A stretch of DNA of 6,090 nt from Deltaproteobacteria bacterium (GCA_021159825.1 JAGHDR010000169.1:1-6090), one strand, 5' to 3'. Shown: positions 1 to 6,090, counted from the first letter of the stretch. Made by a program: numbers and translations. The notes: generated by a model not told the origin, from the letters alone.

Positions 1-114
1 ATTTTGAAATTTGAGGATTTGGAAGTATGGAAGAGGTCTTCACGATTATGTGCAAATTTGTACAAACACTTTCAAGATATTATGGGTATGCTTTTACTGA
101 TAACTGATAACTGA
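1..114 (+). pseudogene. Truncated four-helix-bundle protein (S23 / 23S rRNA intervening-sequence protein family), N-terminal remnant
   Basis: The frame starting at base 1 reads I-L-K-F-E-D-L-E-V-W-K-R-S-S-R-L-C-A-N-L-Y-K and then about 15 more residues to a TGA at 112-114. The 'FEDLEVWKRSSRL...NLYK' stretch is the characteristic first helix of the small four-helix-bundle proteins related to those encoded in 23S rRNA intervening sequences. Complete members run to about 115-130 residues and continue with a conserved 'QI.RA..SIP.NIAEG' region, which is absent here. After roughly residue 27 the frame runs into the CTGATAA tandem repeat, which supplies the last residues (LLLITDN) and the stop. The start could be the TTG at 4-6 or a codon just left of the window. 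I infer an internal or terminal deletion that left a non-functional remnant. The molecular role of intact members is not well established. Family assignment is fairly sure; pseudogene status is likely. Confidence 0.65.
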
Positions 115-130
115 TAACTGACAACTGATA
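97..130. repeat. 7-bp tandem repeat, CTGATAA x ~4.9
   Basis: Three exact CTGATAA units (97-103, 104-110, 111-117) are followed by one variant, CTGACAA (118-124), and a partial CTGATA (125-130). The array overlaps the end of the four-helix-bundle remnant and provides its stop codon. The period is 7, so it shifts reading frame between units and is not a coding repeat. The units are directly adjacent with no spacers, which rules out CRISPR. Such arrays can change length by replication slippage. No function can be assigned. Confidence 0.9.
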
Positions 131-242
131 CCGTATAGCGGTTTTCTTGTTTTTTGTGACAGAAAACCAGGTGATAAGGTACTAAATTCGTGACTTTTTA
201 CGAGACCATCAATGTTGTTTTCATCAAAAGAAAGGACCGTCT
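131..242. other. AT-rich spacer upstream of nagZ, with two small inverted repeats
   Basis: No gene is visible here. Two potential hairpins can be read. The first pairs GGTTTTC (140-146) with GAAAACC (162-168) and can extend inward by TGT/ACA (148-150 with 159-161) past a bulged T; its loop is T-rich. The second is TCGT (188-191) with ACGA (200-203) around a GACTTTTT loop. Neither is followed by a T-run on the plus strand, so neither is a standard terminator. The nagZ promoter should lie in or upstream of this stretch, but I found no pair of -35/-10 boxes with normal spacing that I would defend. Confidence 0.5.
231..236 (+). promoter_or_regulatory. Ribosome binding site of the nagZ-like gene
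   Basis: AAAGGA lies six bases before the ATG at 243. It is a reasonable Shine-Dalgarno match and supports that ATG as the start; no earlier in-frame start competes with it. Confidence 0.65.
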
Positions 243-1316
243 ATGCATTCCACCCTTGAGCTTTCAGAACTTCACGACCATGTGGGCAGACTCTTTATGG
301 CCGGCATGCCCGGTCCTCGTCTGGATGCGGGGACCATCTCACTGATTCGAGACAGGGGACTGGGCGGGGTTATTTTATTTAAACGGAATATCATTGATCC
401 CCTTCAGGTGACAGTACTTTGCAACGATCTTCAGGAAACGGCGCTGAAATATCACGGCGTTCCCCTTTTTCTGGGTGTGGACCAGGAAGGGGGGCGTGTG
501 GCCCGGCTGGGGGACCCCTTCACCTGTTTTCCCGGTAACAGCGCCATCGGCGATGGTCCCCGGTCCCACGAGATGGCCGCCGTTTTTGGCCGGGTAACGG
601 CAATGGAAATGCGGCTGGTGGGCCTCAACATGAATATGGCGCCGGTACTGGATGTACCCAGAGGTCCGGTGGATCAGCACCTTCAAGGTCGAATGTTCGG
701 GGAGGACCCGGGCCGGGTGGGAGGTCTGGGACAAATTGTCATAAAAGCACTTCAGAAAAACGGCGTCATGGCGGTGGGCAAACACTTTCCCGGTTTGGGA
801 AAAGCGCGCCTGGATCCCCATGAGCATCTCCCCACCATCGAAGGGGATAAACAGGAAATGGAAACCATCAACCTGCCGCCCTTTCAAGATGCCATTCGGG
901 AAGGGGTTTCCGCCATCATGACGTCCCATGCTATTTACCCGGGCCTGGATCCGCATCATCCGGCCACCCTGTCTTATCCGATTATCACGGAATTGTTGCG
1001 GGAACAGCTGGGGTTTCAGGGACTGATCGTCACCGATGACCTGGAAATGGGGGCCATCCGGAAGGACCCGGGTGTTCCGGAAGGTGCGGTAAGGGCTTTT
1101 GAAGCGGGCAATGACATCCTGCTCATCTGCGAAGACCAGGGGCTTGTGGGGGAGAGCATGGACAAGGTGAGAAACCGGTTGCTTGCAAATGAGACGTTGC
1201 TTTCACGGCTCCATGAATCGGTCGATCGCATTATGGCCGCCAAGGAGAAATTCCTGAAGGACTGGGAGCCTGTTTCCCTGAAAAAAGTAAAACGCTATTT
1301 CAGGAATAAAGTCTGA
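243..1316 (+). CDS. nagZ: Beta-N-acetylhexosaminidase, glycoside hydrolase family 3 (NagZ-like)
   Basis: Predicted to hydrolyse terminal beta-linked N-acetylglucosamine from muropeptides (GlcNAc-anhydroMurNAc peptides) in cell-wall recycling. The 357 residues form one GH3 TIM-barrel domain without a signal peptide, so a cytoplasmic location is expected, as for proteobacterial NagZ (usually about 330-345 residues). Visible motifs in order: the substrate-binding 'DQEGGRVARL' (from D80), 'GRMFGEDP' (R150 matches the Arg of the usual RSFG), the 'KHFPGLG...DPH' loop with K180, H181, D191 and H193, and 'GLIVTDDLEMGAI', in which D265 fits the catalytic nucleophile. The acid/base loop of NagZ enzymes is typically KHFPGHG...DSH; here GHG is GLG and DSH is DPH, but the Asp-His pair is kept, so activity is plausible. 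The last 20 residues are basic and extend past the barrel. No other murein gene is nearby, so the substrate is inferred from the family alone. Other GH3 hexosaminidase specificities are possible. Confidence 0.88.
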   Translation: MHSTLELSELHDHVGRLFMAGMPGPRLDAGTISLIRDRGLGGVILFKRNIIDPLQVTVLCNDLQETALKYHGVPLFLGVDQEGGRVARLGDPFTCFPGNSAIGDGPRSHEMAAVFGRVTAMEMRLVGLNMNMAPVLDVPRGPVDQHLQGRMFGEDPGRVGGLGQIVIKALQKNGVMAVGKHFPGLGKARLDPHEHLPTIEGDKQEMETINLPPFQDAIREGVSAIMTSHAIYPGLDPHHPATLSYPIITELLREQLGFQGLIVTDDLEMGAIRKDPGVPEGAVRAFEAGNDILLICEDQGLVGESMDKVRNRLLANETLLSRLHESVDRIMAAKEKFLKDWEPVSLKKVKRYFRNKV

Positions 1317-1389
1317 TTCTATCCAAATCTATAGCTCGTATTCTCCCCAGCTCTAAGCCCATGTCAACGGCTTTTCATTTTAAGGGATT

Positions 1390-1431
1390 GTCAACCTTGT
1401 GAAAAACGTCACTTGACGACCGTTTTTTTTT
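1390..1431 (+). terminator. Probable rho-independent terminator of the nagZ-like gene
   Basis: A run of nine T (1423-1431) follows an inverted-repeat region. One fold pairs GTCAA (1390-1394) with TTGAC (1413-1417) and GTGA (1399-1402) with TCAC (1409-1412), leaving a 4-base bulge. A competing fold pairs CGTCA (1407-1411) with TGACG (1414-1418), but its loop is only two bases. The stem stops about five bases before the T-run, which is less than ideal. Position (about 75 bases after the nagZ stop) and orientation fit. Confidence 0.5.
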
Positions 1432-1536
1432 GTGATAGGCAAAGATTCTCCAAAAAGGTTCTACTTTATTTTGAATGTTTAAATGGCAGTTGGGACGGAG
1501 CATATTTCCGAACCTGCAAAAACATCACTACCATAT

Positions 1537-1543
1537 GAGGAGG
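1537..1543 (+). promoter_or_regulatory. Strong Shine-Dalgarno that fixes the fhs start
   Basis: GAGGAGG lies nine bases before the ATG at 1553, close to a perfect anti-16S match at near-optimal spacing. It decides in favour of 1553 over the longer in-frame start at 1475, which would place the ribosome site inside the coding region. Confidence 0.9.
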
Positions 1544-1552
1544 ATTAAAGGA

Positions 1553-3316
1553 ATGGCTTACAATGCAGTAGAAATGGCAGACTGGCAGATTTCCGAATCT
1601 GCCGAGAAAAACATGCCGACACCTGATGAATGGCGGGAGAAGCTGGGTCTTGAAAAAGACGAAATTTTGCCCATGGGTCGGCTGGCCAAGCTGGACTTTC
1701 TGAAAATCATCAACAGGACGAAGGATCAACCGGACGGAAAATATATCGAAGTGACCGCCATCACACCAACCCCCCTGGGTGAAGGGAAGAGTACCACCTC
1801 ATGTGGTCTGATGGAAGGGTTGGGAAAACGCGGCGTTAACGTGGGCGGTGCTCTCAGACAACCTTCGGGTGGCCCCACCATGAACGTCAAGGGAACCGCG
1901 GCCGGCGGTGGAAACTCCCTTCTGATCCCCATGACCGAATTTTCCCTGGGACTCACCGGCGACATCAACGACATCATGAACGCTCACAACCTGGCCATGG
2001 TGGCCATGACGTCCCGCATGCAGCACGAACGCAACTACAGCGATGAGCAGCTGGCTCGCCTTACCGGCATGTCCCGTCTCAACATAGATCCCACACGCGT
2101 GGAGCTGGGATGGATCATCGACTTCTGCGCCCAATCCCTTCGAAATATCGTGATTGGTATGGGCGGTCGTTTTGATGGGTTCACCATGCAAAGCAAGTTC
2201 GGCATTGCCGTGGGTTCCGAATGTATGGCCATTCTCGCTGTCATCAAGGATCTGGCTGATTTGAAAGAGCGCCTGAACAACATCACCGTGGCATTTGACA
2301 AGAGCGGCAACCCTGTGACCACCGGCGATCTGGAAGTGGGCAACGCCATGACCGCTTTCATGCGCAACACCATCAACCCCACCATGATGTGCACAGCCGA
2401 GTACAATCCCTGTATGGTGCATGCCGGCCCCTTTGCCAATATCGCCGTGGGTCAGTCTTCCATCATCGCGGACAGGGTGGGCCTGAAACTGTTTGACTAC
2501 CATGTGACTGAGAGTGGTTTTGCAGCGGACATCGGTTTTGAGAAGTTCTGGAATGTGAAGTGTCGGGTCAGCGGTTTAAAACCCCATGTGTCCGTTTTGA
2601 CCACCACCATCCGCGCCCTTAAGATGCATGGCGGCGGTCCCAAGGTCGTGGCAGGGCTTGCGCTTGACGAAGCCTATACCAAGGAAAATCTGGAATTGGT
2701 GGAAAAGGGTTGCGAAAACATGGTCCACATGATCGGGGTTATCCGCAAATCCGGCATCAATCCTGTGGTGTGCATCAACCGCTTCTATTCGGATACGGAC
2801 GCCGAGTGCGCCGTGATTCGAAAGTTTGCCGAGGCGGCCGGCGCCCGATGCGCCGAGTCCAAGCACTGGGAACTGGGTGGCGACGGCGCTTTGGAGCTTG
2901 CCGATGCTGTTATCGACGCTTGTAACGAGGAAAACGATTTTAAATTCCTCTACCCGCTGGAGATGAAACTGCGCGATCGCGTGGAAAAGATCGCCACGGA
3001 AGTTTATGGCGCCGACGGCGTTGCCTGGGCCCCCGAAGCGGAAGCCAAAGCCAAGATGCTTGAGGATGATCCCAAGTACGCGGACTTCGCCACCATGATG
3101 GTCAAGACCCATCTGAGCCTTACCCATGATCCCACCATCAAGGGCGTGCCCAAGGGATGGACCCTACCGATCCGAGATGTGTTGATCTATTCCGGCGCCA
3201 AGTTTCTCTGTCCCTGCGCGGGTGCCATCAGCTTGATGCCTGGTACCGGTTCCAACCCCGCCTTCAGGCGGATCGACGTGGACACGGACACCGGAAACGT
3301 GAGCGGCCTGTTCTAA
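1553..3316 (+). CDS. fhs: Formate--tetrahydrofolate ligase (formyltetrahydrofolate synthetase, EC 6.3.4.3)
   Basis: Joins formate and tetrahydrofolate at the cost of ATP to give 10-formyltetrahydrofolate in the cytoplasm, the entry step of the methyl branch of the Wood-Ljungdahl pathway; sulfate reducers that oxidise acetyl-CoA completely may run it in reverse. The 587 residues exceed the usual 555-560, mainly through about 30 extra N-terminal residues. Motifs: ATP-binding P-loop TPLGEGKST (73-81); 'RQPSGGP' (102-108), matching the usual REPSLGP formyl-phosphate loop; '[10 protein letters not shown]' (112-121), a variant of the signature GIKGGAAGGGY; '[12 protein letters not shown]' (350-361), close to the second signature; '[10 protein letters not shown]' (437-446), where W439 fits the folate-stacking tryptophan; and the C-terminal '[12 protein letters not shown]' (560-571). 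The longer in-frame start at 1475 is rejected because the strong ribosome site sits at 1537-1543. The gene appears monocistronic, with a terminator upstream and one 35 bases after its stop. Identity is nearly certain; direction in vivo is inference. Confidence 0.96.
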   Translation: MAYNAVEMADWQISESAEKNMPTPDEWREKLGLEKDEILPMGRLAKLDFLKIINRTKDQPDGKYIEVTAITPTPLGEGKSTTSCGLMEGLGKRGVNVGGALRQPSGGPTMNVKGTAAGGGNSLLIPMTEFSLGLTGDINDIMNAHNLAMVAMTSRMQHERNYSDEQLARLTGMSRLNIDPTRVELGWIIDFCAQSLRNIVIGMGGRFDGFTMQSKFGIAVGSECMAILAVIKDLADLKERLNNITVAFDKSGNPVTTGDLEVGNAMTAFMRNTINPTMMCTAEYNPCMVHAGPFANIAVGQSSIIADRVGLKLFDYHVTESGFAADIGFEKFWNVKCRVSGLKPHVSVLTTTIRALKMHGGGPKVVAGLALDEAYTKENLELVEKGCENMVHMIGVIRKSGINPVVCINRFYSDTDAECAVIRKFAEAAGARCAESKHWELGGDGALELADAVIDACNEENDFKFLYPLEMKLRDRVEKIATEVYGADGVAWAPEAEAKAKMLEDDPKYADFATMMVKTHLSLTHDPTIKGVPKGWTLPIRDVLIYSGAKFLCPCAGAISLMPGTGSNPAFRRIDVDTDTGNVSGLF

Positions 3317-3346
3317 GCAGAACCTGTTTCTAACATTAATCCAAAC

Positions 3347-3378
3347 AAAAAGGGCGATCGTGTGATCGCCCTTTTTTT
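3347..3378 (+). terminator. Rho-independent terminator of fhs, possibly bidirectional
   Basis: AGGGCGATC (3351-3359) and GATCGCCCT (3364-3372) form a perfect 9-bp stem with a GTGT loop, followed by a T-run (3372-3378). The A-run before the stem (3347-3350) can lengthen the stem by A-T pairs and gives a short T-run on the minus strand. The hairpin sits between two convergent genes (fhs ends at 3316, the Na/Pi gene at 3406), so it probably stops transcription from both sides, more strongly for fhs. Confidence 0.9.
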
Positions 3379-3405
3379 GTTAACAAACCGGATAATCAAA
3401 CAATC

Positions 3406-5082
3406 CTATTTAAGGCCTGCCACGGCTTGGGCGACATTGTAGCAGAAGTCTCCGATTTTTTCAAAGGAAGTCAGCATATCCACCAGGATGAGCCCCGGAT
3501 CCACGGTGCATAGGCCGCTTTGAAGTCTCATGATATAGTTTCCCCGCATGTCCTCGCGCATGCGATCGATTTCATCCTCCAGCTTCTGTGCCTGGATCAT
3601 AATATCCTGGTCTTCCTTTTGAACGCCGGCCACGATGAGATTCAGGAATTTTTCAACCTCGGTGGATATAAGTTCATAATCGTGCATGCCGCCCTCGGAA
3701 AGATGGAGACCCTGTTCAATGAGTTCCTCAATGAGTTCCGCGATATTTTCAACCCCATCGCCGGCACGTTCCAGGTTATTGGCCATACGCATCAGAGACG
3801 CGATCTCTTTGGATTCTTCAGGACTGACCCGTTTTTGCATCACTTTGATCAAAAACTGGGTAATCTCCTTTTGCAGGGAATCAATGATGTCTTCCCGCTG
3901 TCGCCATTTGGAAAGCTCATCCAGCTTCCGGTTCTTCATGGAATGAATCACATCATTATACATAAGTTGAACTGCTTCCCCCATTCGAACGATTTCCGCC
4001 CGAGCCTGGACAATGGCACTCGACGGGGTATTGATATACTTGGTGTCTATGTATTTGATATGGCGCAACTCATCCAGGTCTGCCTCTTTCTCCTTGTGGG
4101 GCGTCAGCCAGATGGCAGCCTTGACCAGATATGGCAGAACCATGAGAAAAAACAGGGCATTCACCAGATTGAACCCCGTATGGGCGTTGGCAATATACCG
4201 GGCGATGTTGGGTCTCTGGCCGTCAACCAATAGTTCGGGAGGCCCGATATCCATCATGGTGGATGTTCCCCATACCACCAGCTTAAGAAAGTATGGGAAA
4301 AAGATGATCACATTGACGACCCCGATCACGTTAAAAAGGGTGTGGGCCCGGGCGGTTCGATGGGCATTGACGCTTGCGCCGATACTGGCCAATTCCGCCG
4401 TGATGGTGGTACCGATATTGTCTCCCAGAATGATGGCCGCACTGGCTTCAAAATTGAGCAACCCCTGGCTGGCCAGCGCCATGGTAATACCCACCGTGGC
4501 GCTGGAACTCTGCAGGATCATGGTGAGAATCGTTCCCGCCATGATACACAAAAGGATTCCGCTCACATCATCCGCATTGAACCGGATAAACGTGGAAACA
4601 AAGGTGGGATGGCTTTTGAGCGGTGCAAAACCCGCTTTCATGGTTGCCAGTCCGAAAAACACCAGCCCGAAGCCCAGAAAGATGTCCCCGACATAAACCC
4701 ATTTCTTTCGCCCCACAAAAAATTTTAAAAGAACGCCCAGCGCAATGGCGGGAAGGGAATAAGACGTGATATTAAAAGCAATTAGCTGGGCTGTTACGGT
4801 AGTGCCCACATTGGCGCCCAGAATGACGCCGATAGCCTGAACAAAAGTCATGAGCCCCGCATCCACGAAACTCACCAGCATCACCGTCGTAGCGCTGGAG
4901 CTTTGCACAATGCTGGTTACGACGGCGCCCACGCCGCAACCCACAAAACGGTTGTTGCTCACGACGCCTAATATCCGGCGCATCTTGTTGCCGGCTACCT
5001 TTTGGAGTCCTTCCGACATGATTTTCATGCCGAAAAGAAAAAGTCCGAGACCGCCAAGGGACTGGAAAATAATCATCTTCAT
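3406..5082 (-). CDS. Na+/phosphate cotransporter family protein with C-terminal PhoU-like domain
   Basis: Predicted inner-membrane protein of the NptA/YjbB-type Na/Pi cotransporter family (SLC34-related), expected to move phosphate with or against sodium; some bacterial relatives act in phosphate export. The 558 residues are close to the roughly 540 of E. coli YjbB. The N-terminal 325 residues hold about eight or nine hydrophobic segments and the family's internal duplication: QSSSAT at 60-65 and again at 191-196, each followed by a GxNxGTT motif (89-95 and 220-226). Residues about 355-555 are a soluble, helical PhoU-like domain with two metal-site-like motifs, 'NNLERAGDGVENIAEL' (435-450) and 'FEKIGDFCYNVA' (540-551). 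The start at 5082 is preceded by a weak GGGG about ten bases upstream; a second ATG lies two codons later. It converges on fhs and is separated from the upstream thiolase gene by a terminator, so it is probably transcribed alone. Substrate and direction of transport are inferred, and I see no Pho box. Confidence 0.9.
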   Translation of the reverse strand: MKMIIFQSLGGLGLFLFGMKIMSEGLQKVAGNKMRRILGVVSNNRFVGCGVGAVVTSIVQSSSATTVMLVSFVDAGLMTFVQAIGVILGANVGTTVTAQLIAFNITSYSLPAIALGVLLKFFVGRKKWVYVGDIFLGFGLVFFGLATMKAGFAPLKSHPTFVSTFIRFNADDVSGILLCIMAGTILTMILQSSSATVGITMALASQGLLNFEASAAIILGDNIGTTITAELASIGASVNAHRTARAHTLFNVIGVVNVIIFFPYFLKLVVWGTSTMMDIGPPELLVDGQRPNIARYIANAHTGFNLVNALFFLMVLPYLVKAAIWLTPHKEKEADLDELRHIKYIDTKYINTPSSAIVQARAEIVRMGEAVQLMYNDVIHSMKNRKLDELSKWRQREDIIDSLQKEITQFLIKVMQKRVSPEESKEIASLMRMANNLERAGDGVENIAELIEELIEQGLHLSEGGMHDYELISTEVEKFLNLIVAGVQKEDQDIMIQAQKLEDEIDRMREDMRGNYIMRLQSGLCTVDPGLILVDMLTSFEKIGDFCYNVAQAVAGLK

Positions 5083-5225
5083 AGGTCAACAACCCCGAAA
5101 TTGCATCCGGTCGGATCAGTTTAAAAAGCATTTTGCGGGGCCCAAAAAAGAGGCCGTTCTCATTTATGTTGAGAATGGCCTCTTGTAGCAAGTATGACCC
5201 GATGGGTCAATATGATTTGAATGAA
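5083..5225. other. Spacer between the thiolase gene and the Na/Pi gene
   Basis: The right half holds the thiolase terminator (5144-5184). The left half must contain the promoter and leader of the Na/Pi gene, read on the minus strand. It carries a short palindrome, ATCCG-GT-CGGAT (5105-5116), about 25 bases before that gene's start, which could be an operator or a small leader hairpin. No promoter boxes are clear enough to call. Confidence 0.45.
5144..5184 (-). terminator. Rho-independent terminator of the thiolase gene
   Basis: Two 15-base arms (5148-5162 and 5170-5184) pair around a 7-base loop with a single mismatch (5156 against 5176: A-C in the minus-strand RNA, a G-U wobble in the plus-strand RNA). 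On the minus strand the stem runs into six T (complement of the A-run 5144-5149). It begins 41 bases after the thiolase stop. Together with its strength this suggests the thiolase and the downstream Na/Pi gene are separate transcription units. Confidence 0.88.
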
Positions 5226-6090
5226 TTAACCGACTTTAAAAATGATGGCGCCGCCCGTATCCCCCGCCGCGCATCCGGTCCACAGGAAGTAACCGCCGCC
5301 CTTCATGGCAATCTCTTCAAACCCTTCGATAATATTACGCCCCGCCGTGGGTCCCTGAGGGTGTCCGTAGATCAAAGAGGATCCGTAGTTATTGAAATTG
5401 AGTTCATCGGTCCCCATGGCATCGATGCTGAACTGCCGGGCAAAGTAGAGATCGTTCACCACAAAGGGATTGTGGGTTTTGATCACCTTGATATCGTTGA
5501 TGGTGAGTCCCGCGTTCTTGAGGGCCATTTTTGAGGCCGGCACGGGGGCTGCCGCCATGTGCCCGGGCGCGGTCCGGGAATAGCCGTAAGCAATGACCTG
5601 GATGGGAATGGCGGGATCCGCGCTCAATTCCTTTGCTTTATCTTCGGTGGTGACAATGATGGAGCAGTTGCCGTCCGCCGGGAAAGTCTGGGCGCCGAAA
5701 GACAATACGCCCCCGGGAATCACGGGTTTCAATTTTGCCAAGCCCTCTTTTGTGGTGGTCATGGGGCCTTCGTCCAATTCCACCAGCTTGGTTTTTTTCC
5801 GGCTTAACGTCACTTCAGCCGGAAACATGTAGCGTTTCTGAAAGGCCCGGTCATCGGCCAGGGCTTCCATATACTGCTCATACCGTCTCAGGACCAGTTC
5901 ATCGCACTGTTCCTTGGTGATCCCGCTCTCTTTGGCCACATTTTCGGCGGTCTCGATCATTTTCAGGCCCACGTTGGGGTCACTGTTAAAATTGTCCATA
6001 AGCCAGTTTTCGGAAAGGACTTCGCCACCGGGACCATTGGGGTTGGGCCATACGGTATGGGGGCCGTTGGAACAACGGTCGGTCATTAAG
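5226..6090 (-). CDS. Thiolase family protein (acyl-CoA acyltransferase), C-terminal part, truncated by the window edge
   Basis: Predicted to make or cleave a C-C bond between acyl-CoA thioesters in the cytoplasm, as in beta-oxidation or acetoacetyl-CoA formation. The frame is open through base 6090, so the ATG at 6084-6086 is probably internal. From that Met 286 residues are visible; thiolases are usually 390-430, so some 110-130 residues with the nucleophilic cysteine lie outside. Counting from that Met: the 'ETAENVAKESGITKEQCDELVLRRY' region (45-69), 'LAKLKPVIPGG' (116-126), then 'HNPF' (205-208) where classical thiolases have NEAF, 'GHPQGPTAGR' (241-250) with catalytic H242, and 'WTGCAAGDTGGA' (269-280) with catalytic C272. 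His and Cys are kept but the surrounding motifs differ from biosynthetic and degradative thiolases (usually GHPxGxSG and CxGGGxG). The HNPF motif recalls the HD(C/A)F of SCP2-type thiolases, suggesting an unusual subfamily. Its substrate cannot be read from the sequence. A strong terminator follows. Confidence 0.85.
   Translation of the reverse strand, partial: LMTDRCSNGPHTVWPNPNGPGGEVLSENWLMDNFNSDPNVGLKMIETAENVAKESGITKEQCDELVLRRYEQYMEALADDRAFQKRYMFPAEVTLSRKKTKLVELDEGPMTTTKEGLAKLKPVIPGGVLSFGAQTFPADGNCSIIVTTEDKAKELSADPAIPIQVIAYGYSRTAPGHMAAAPVPASKMALKNAGLTINDIKVIKTHNPFVVNDLYFARQFSIDAMGTDELNFNNYGSSLIYGHPQGPTAGRNIIEGFEEIAMKGGGYFLWTGCAAGDTGGAIIFKVG

Larger units (their letters stand above)
1317..1552. 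other. Intergenic region between the nagZ-like gene and fhs
   Basis: This 236-bp spacer holds the probable nagZ terminator (about 1390-1431) in its middle and must contain the fhs promoter and leader in its right half. A TGTCAAC heptamer occurs twice (1362-1368 and 1389-1395), the second copy forming part of the terminator stem. The fhs frame stays open back to an ATG at 1475, but that start lacks a good ribosome site. I see no recognisable riboswitch and no -10/-35 pair that is convincing. Confidence 0.5.

Noticed and set aside
97..130. CRISPR array
   Set aside because: The 7-bp units are directly adjacent with no spacers, and no cas genes are present.
1..130. Part of a diversity-generating retroelement, because four-helix-bundle proteins are related to Avd
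   Set aside because: No reverse transcriptase, template repeat or variable repeat is in the window, and the motif fits the stand-alone S23 family.
375..959. A 194-residue open frame on the minus strand inside the nagZ-like gene
   Set aside because: Antisense shadow of a conserved GH3 gene, with no recognisable motifs.
1362..1395. TGTCAAC repeated at 1362-1368 and 1389-1395 as an operator pair
   Set aside because: Only seven bases, downstream of nagZ and partly used by the terminator stem; no evidence of regulation.
1475..1552. A longer fhs start at the ATG at 1475, adding 26 residues
   Set aside because: The strong GAGGAGG at 1537-1543 is ideally placed for the ATG at 1553, the extra residues do not resemble the Fhs family, and no good ribosome site precedes 1475.
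1432..1552. Tetrahydrofolate riboswitch in the fhs leader
   Set aside because: No extended conserved stems or junctions of that class can be read, and the class is known mainly from Firmicutes.
1799..2503. A 234-residue open frame on the minus strand inside fhs
   Set aside because: It lies wholly opposite a well-conserved gene, is His/Gly-rich as expected of antisense of GC-rich codons, and resembles no known family.
3520..4233. A 237-residue plus-strand open frame opposite the Na/Pi gene
   Set aside because: The opposite strand encodes a clear transporter-PhoU protein; the plus-strand product has no family features.
5083..5143. Pho box upstream of the Na/Pi-PhoU gene
   Set aside because: No pair of CTGTCAT-like direct repeats at the usual spacing is visible on the minus strand.
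5103..5280. Direct repeat GCATCCGGTC at 5103-5112 and 5271-5280
   Set aside because: Ten bases long, one copy within the thiolase coding sequence; most likely chance.

Overview
The window looks like chromosomal DNA from an anaerobic, probably sulfate-reducing member of the Desulfobacterota (former Deltaproteobacteria; a Desulfobacteraceae/Desulfosarcina-like lineage is my best guess). The guess rests on the long 587-residue form of formate--tetrahydrofolate ligase with its own variants of the family signatures, the moderately GC-rich coding DNA with AT-rich spacers, and the company of an unusual thiolase. It is an inference; no rRNA or other taxonomic marker is present.

Layout. Positions 1-242 are AT-rich. 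They hold the broken start of a four-helix-bundle (S23/23S intervening-sequence protein) gene that runs straight into a 7-bp tandem repeat, followed by a spacer with two small hairpins. Positions 243-1316 (+) encode a NagZ-like GH3 beta-N-acetylhexosaminidase. A 236-bp spacer with a probable terminator follows. Positions 1553-3316 (+) encode formate--tetrahydrofolate ligase (Fhs), starting at an ATG behind a strong Shine-Dalgarno. A terminator that may work in both directions (3347-3378) separates Fhs from the convergent Na+/phosphate symporter-like gene with a PhoU-like tail (3406-5082, -). A 143-bp spacer carries a strong terminator for the next minus-strand gene, a thiolase-family protein (5226-6090, -), whose N-terminal part lies beyond the right edge.

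How the genes relate. They appear to be four separate transcription units and not one system: cell-wall recycling (NagZ), one-carbon metabolism in the methyl branch of the Wood-Ljungdahl pathway (Fhs), phosphate or anion transport (Na/Pi-PhoU) and acyl-CoA metabolism (thiolase). Fhs and a thiolase both fit an anaerobe that handles acetyl-CoA, but nothing in the sequence couples them. I see no CRISPR array, complete mobile element, tRNA, rRNA or convincing undescribed multi-gene system. The points most worth a second look are the truncated four-helix-bundle gene fused to the heptamer repeat, the non-standard active-site motifs of the thiolase, and the variant signatures of the Fhs.
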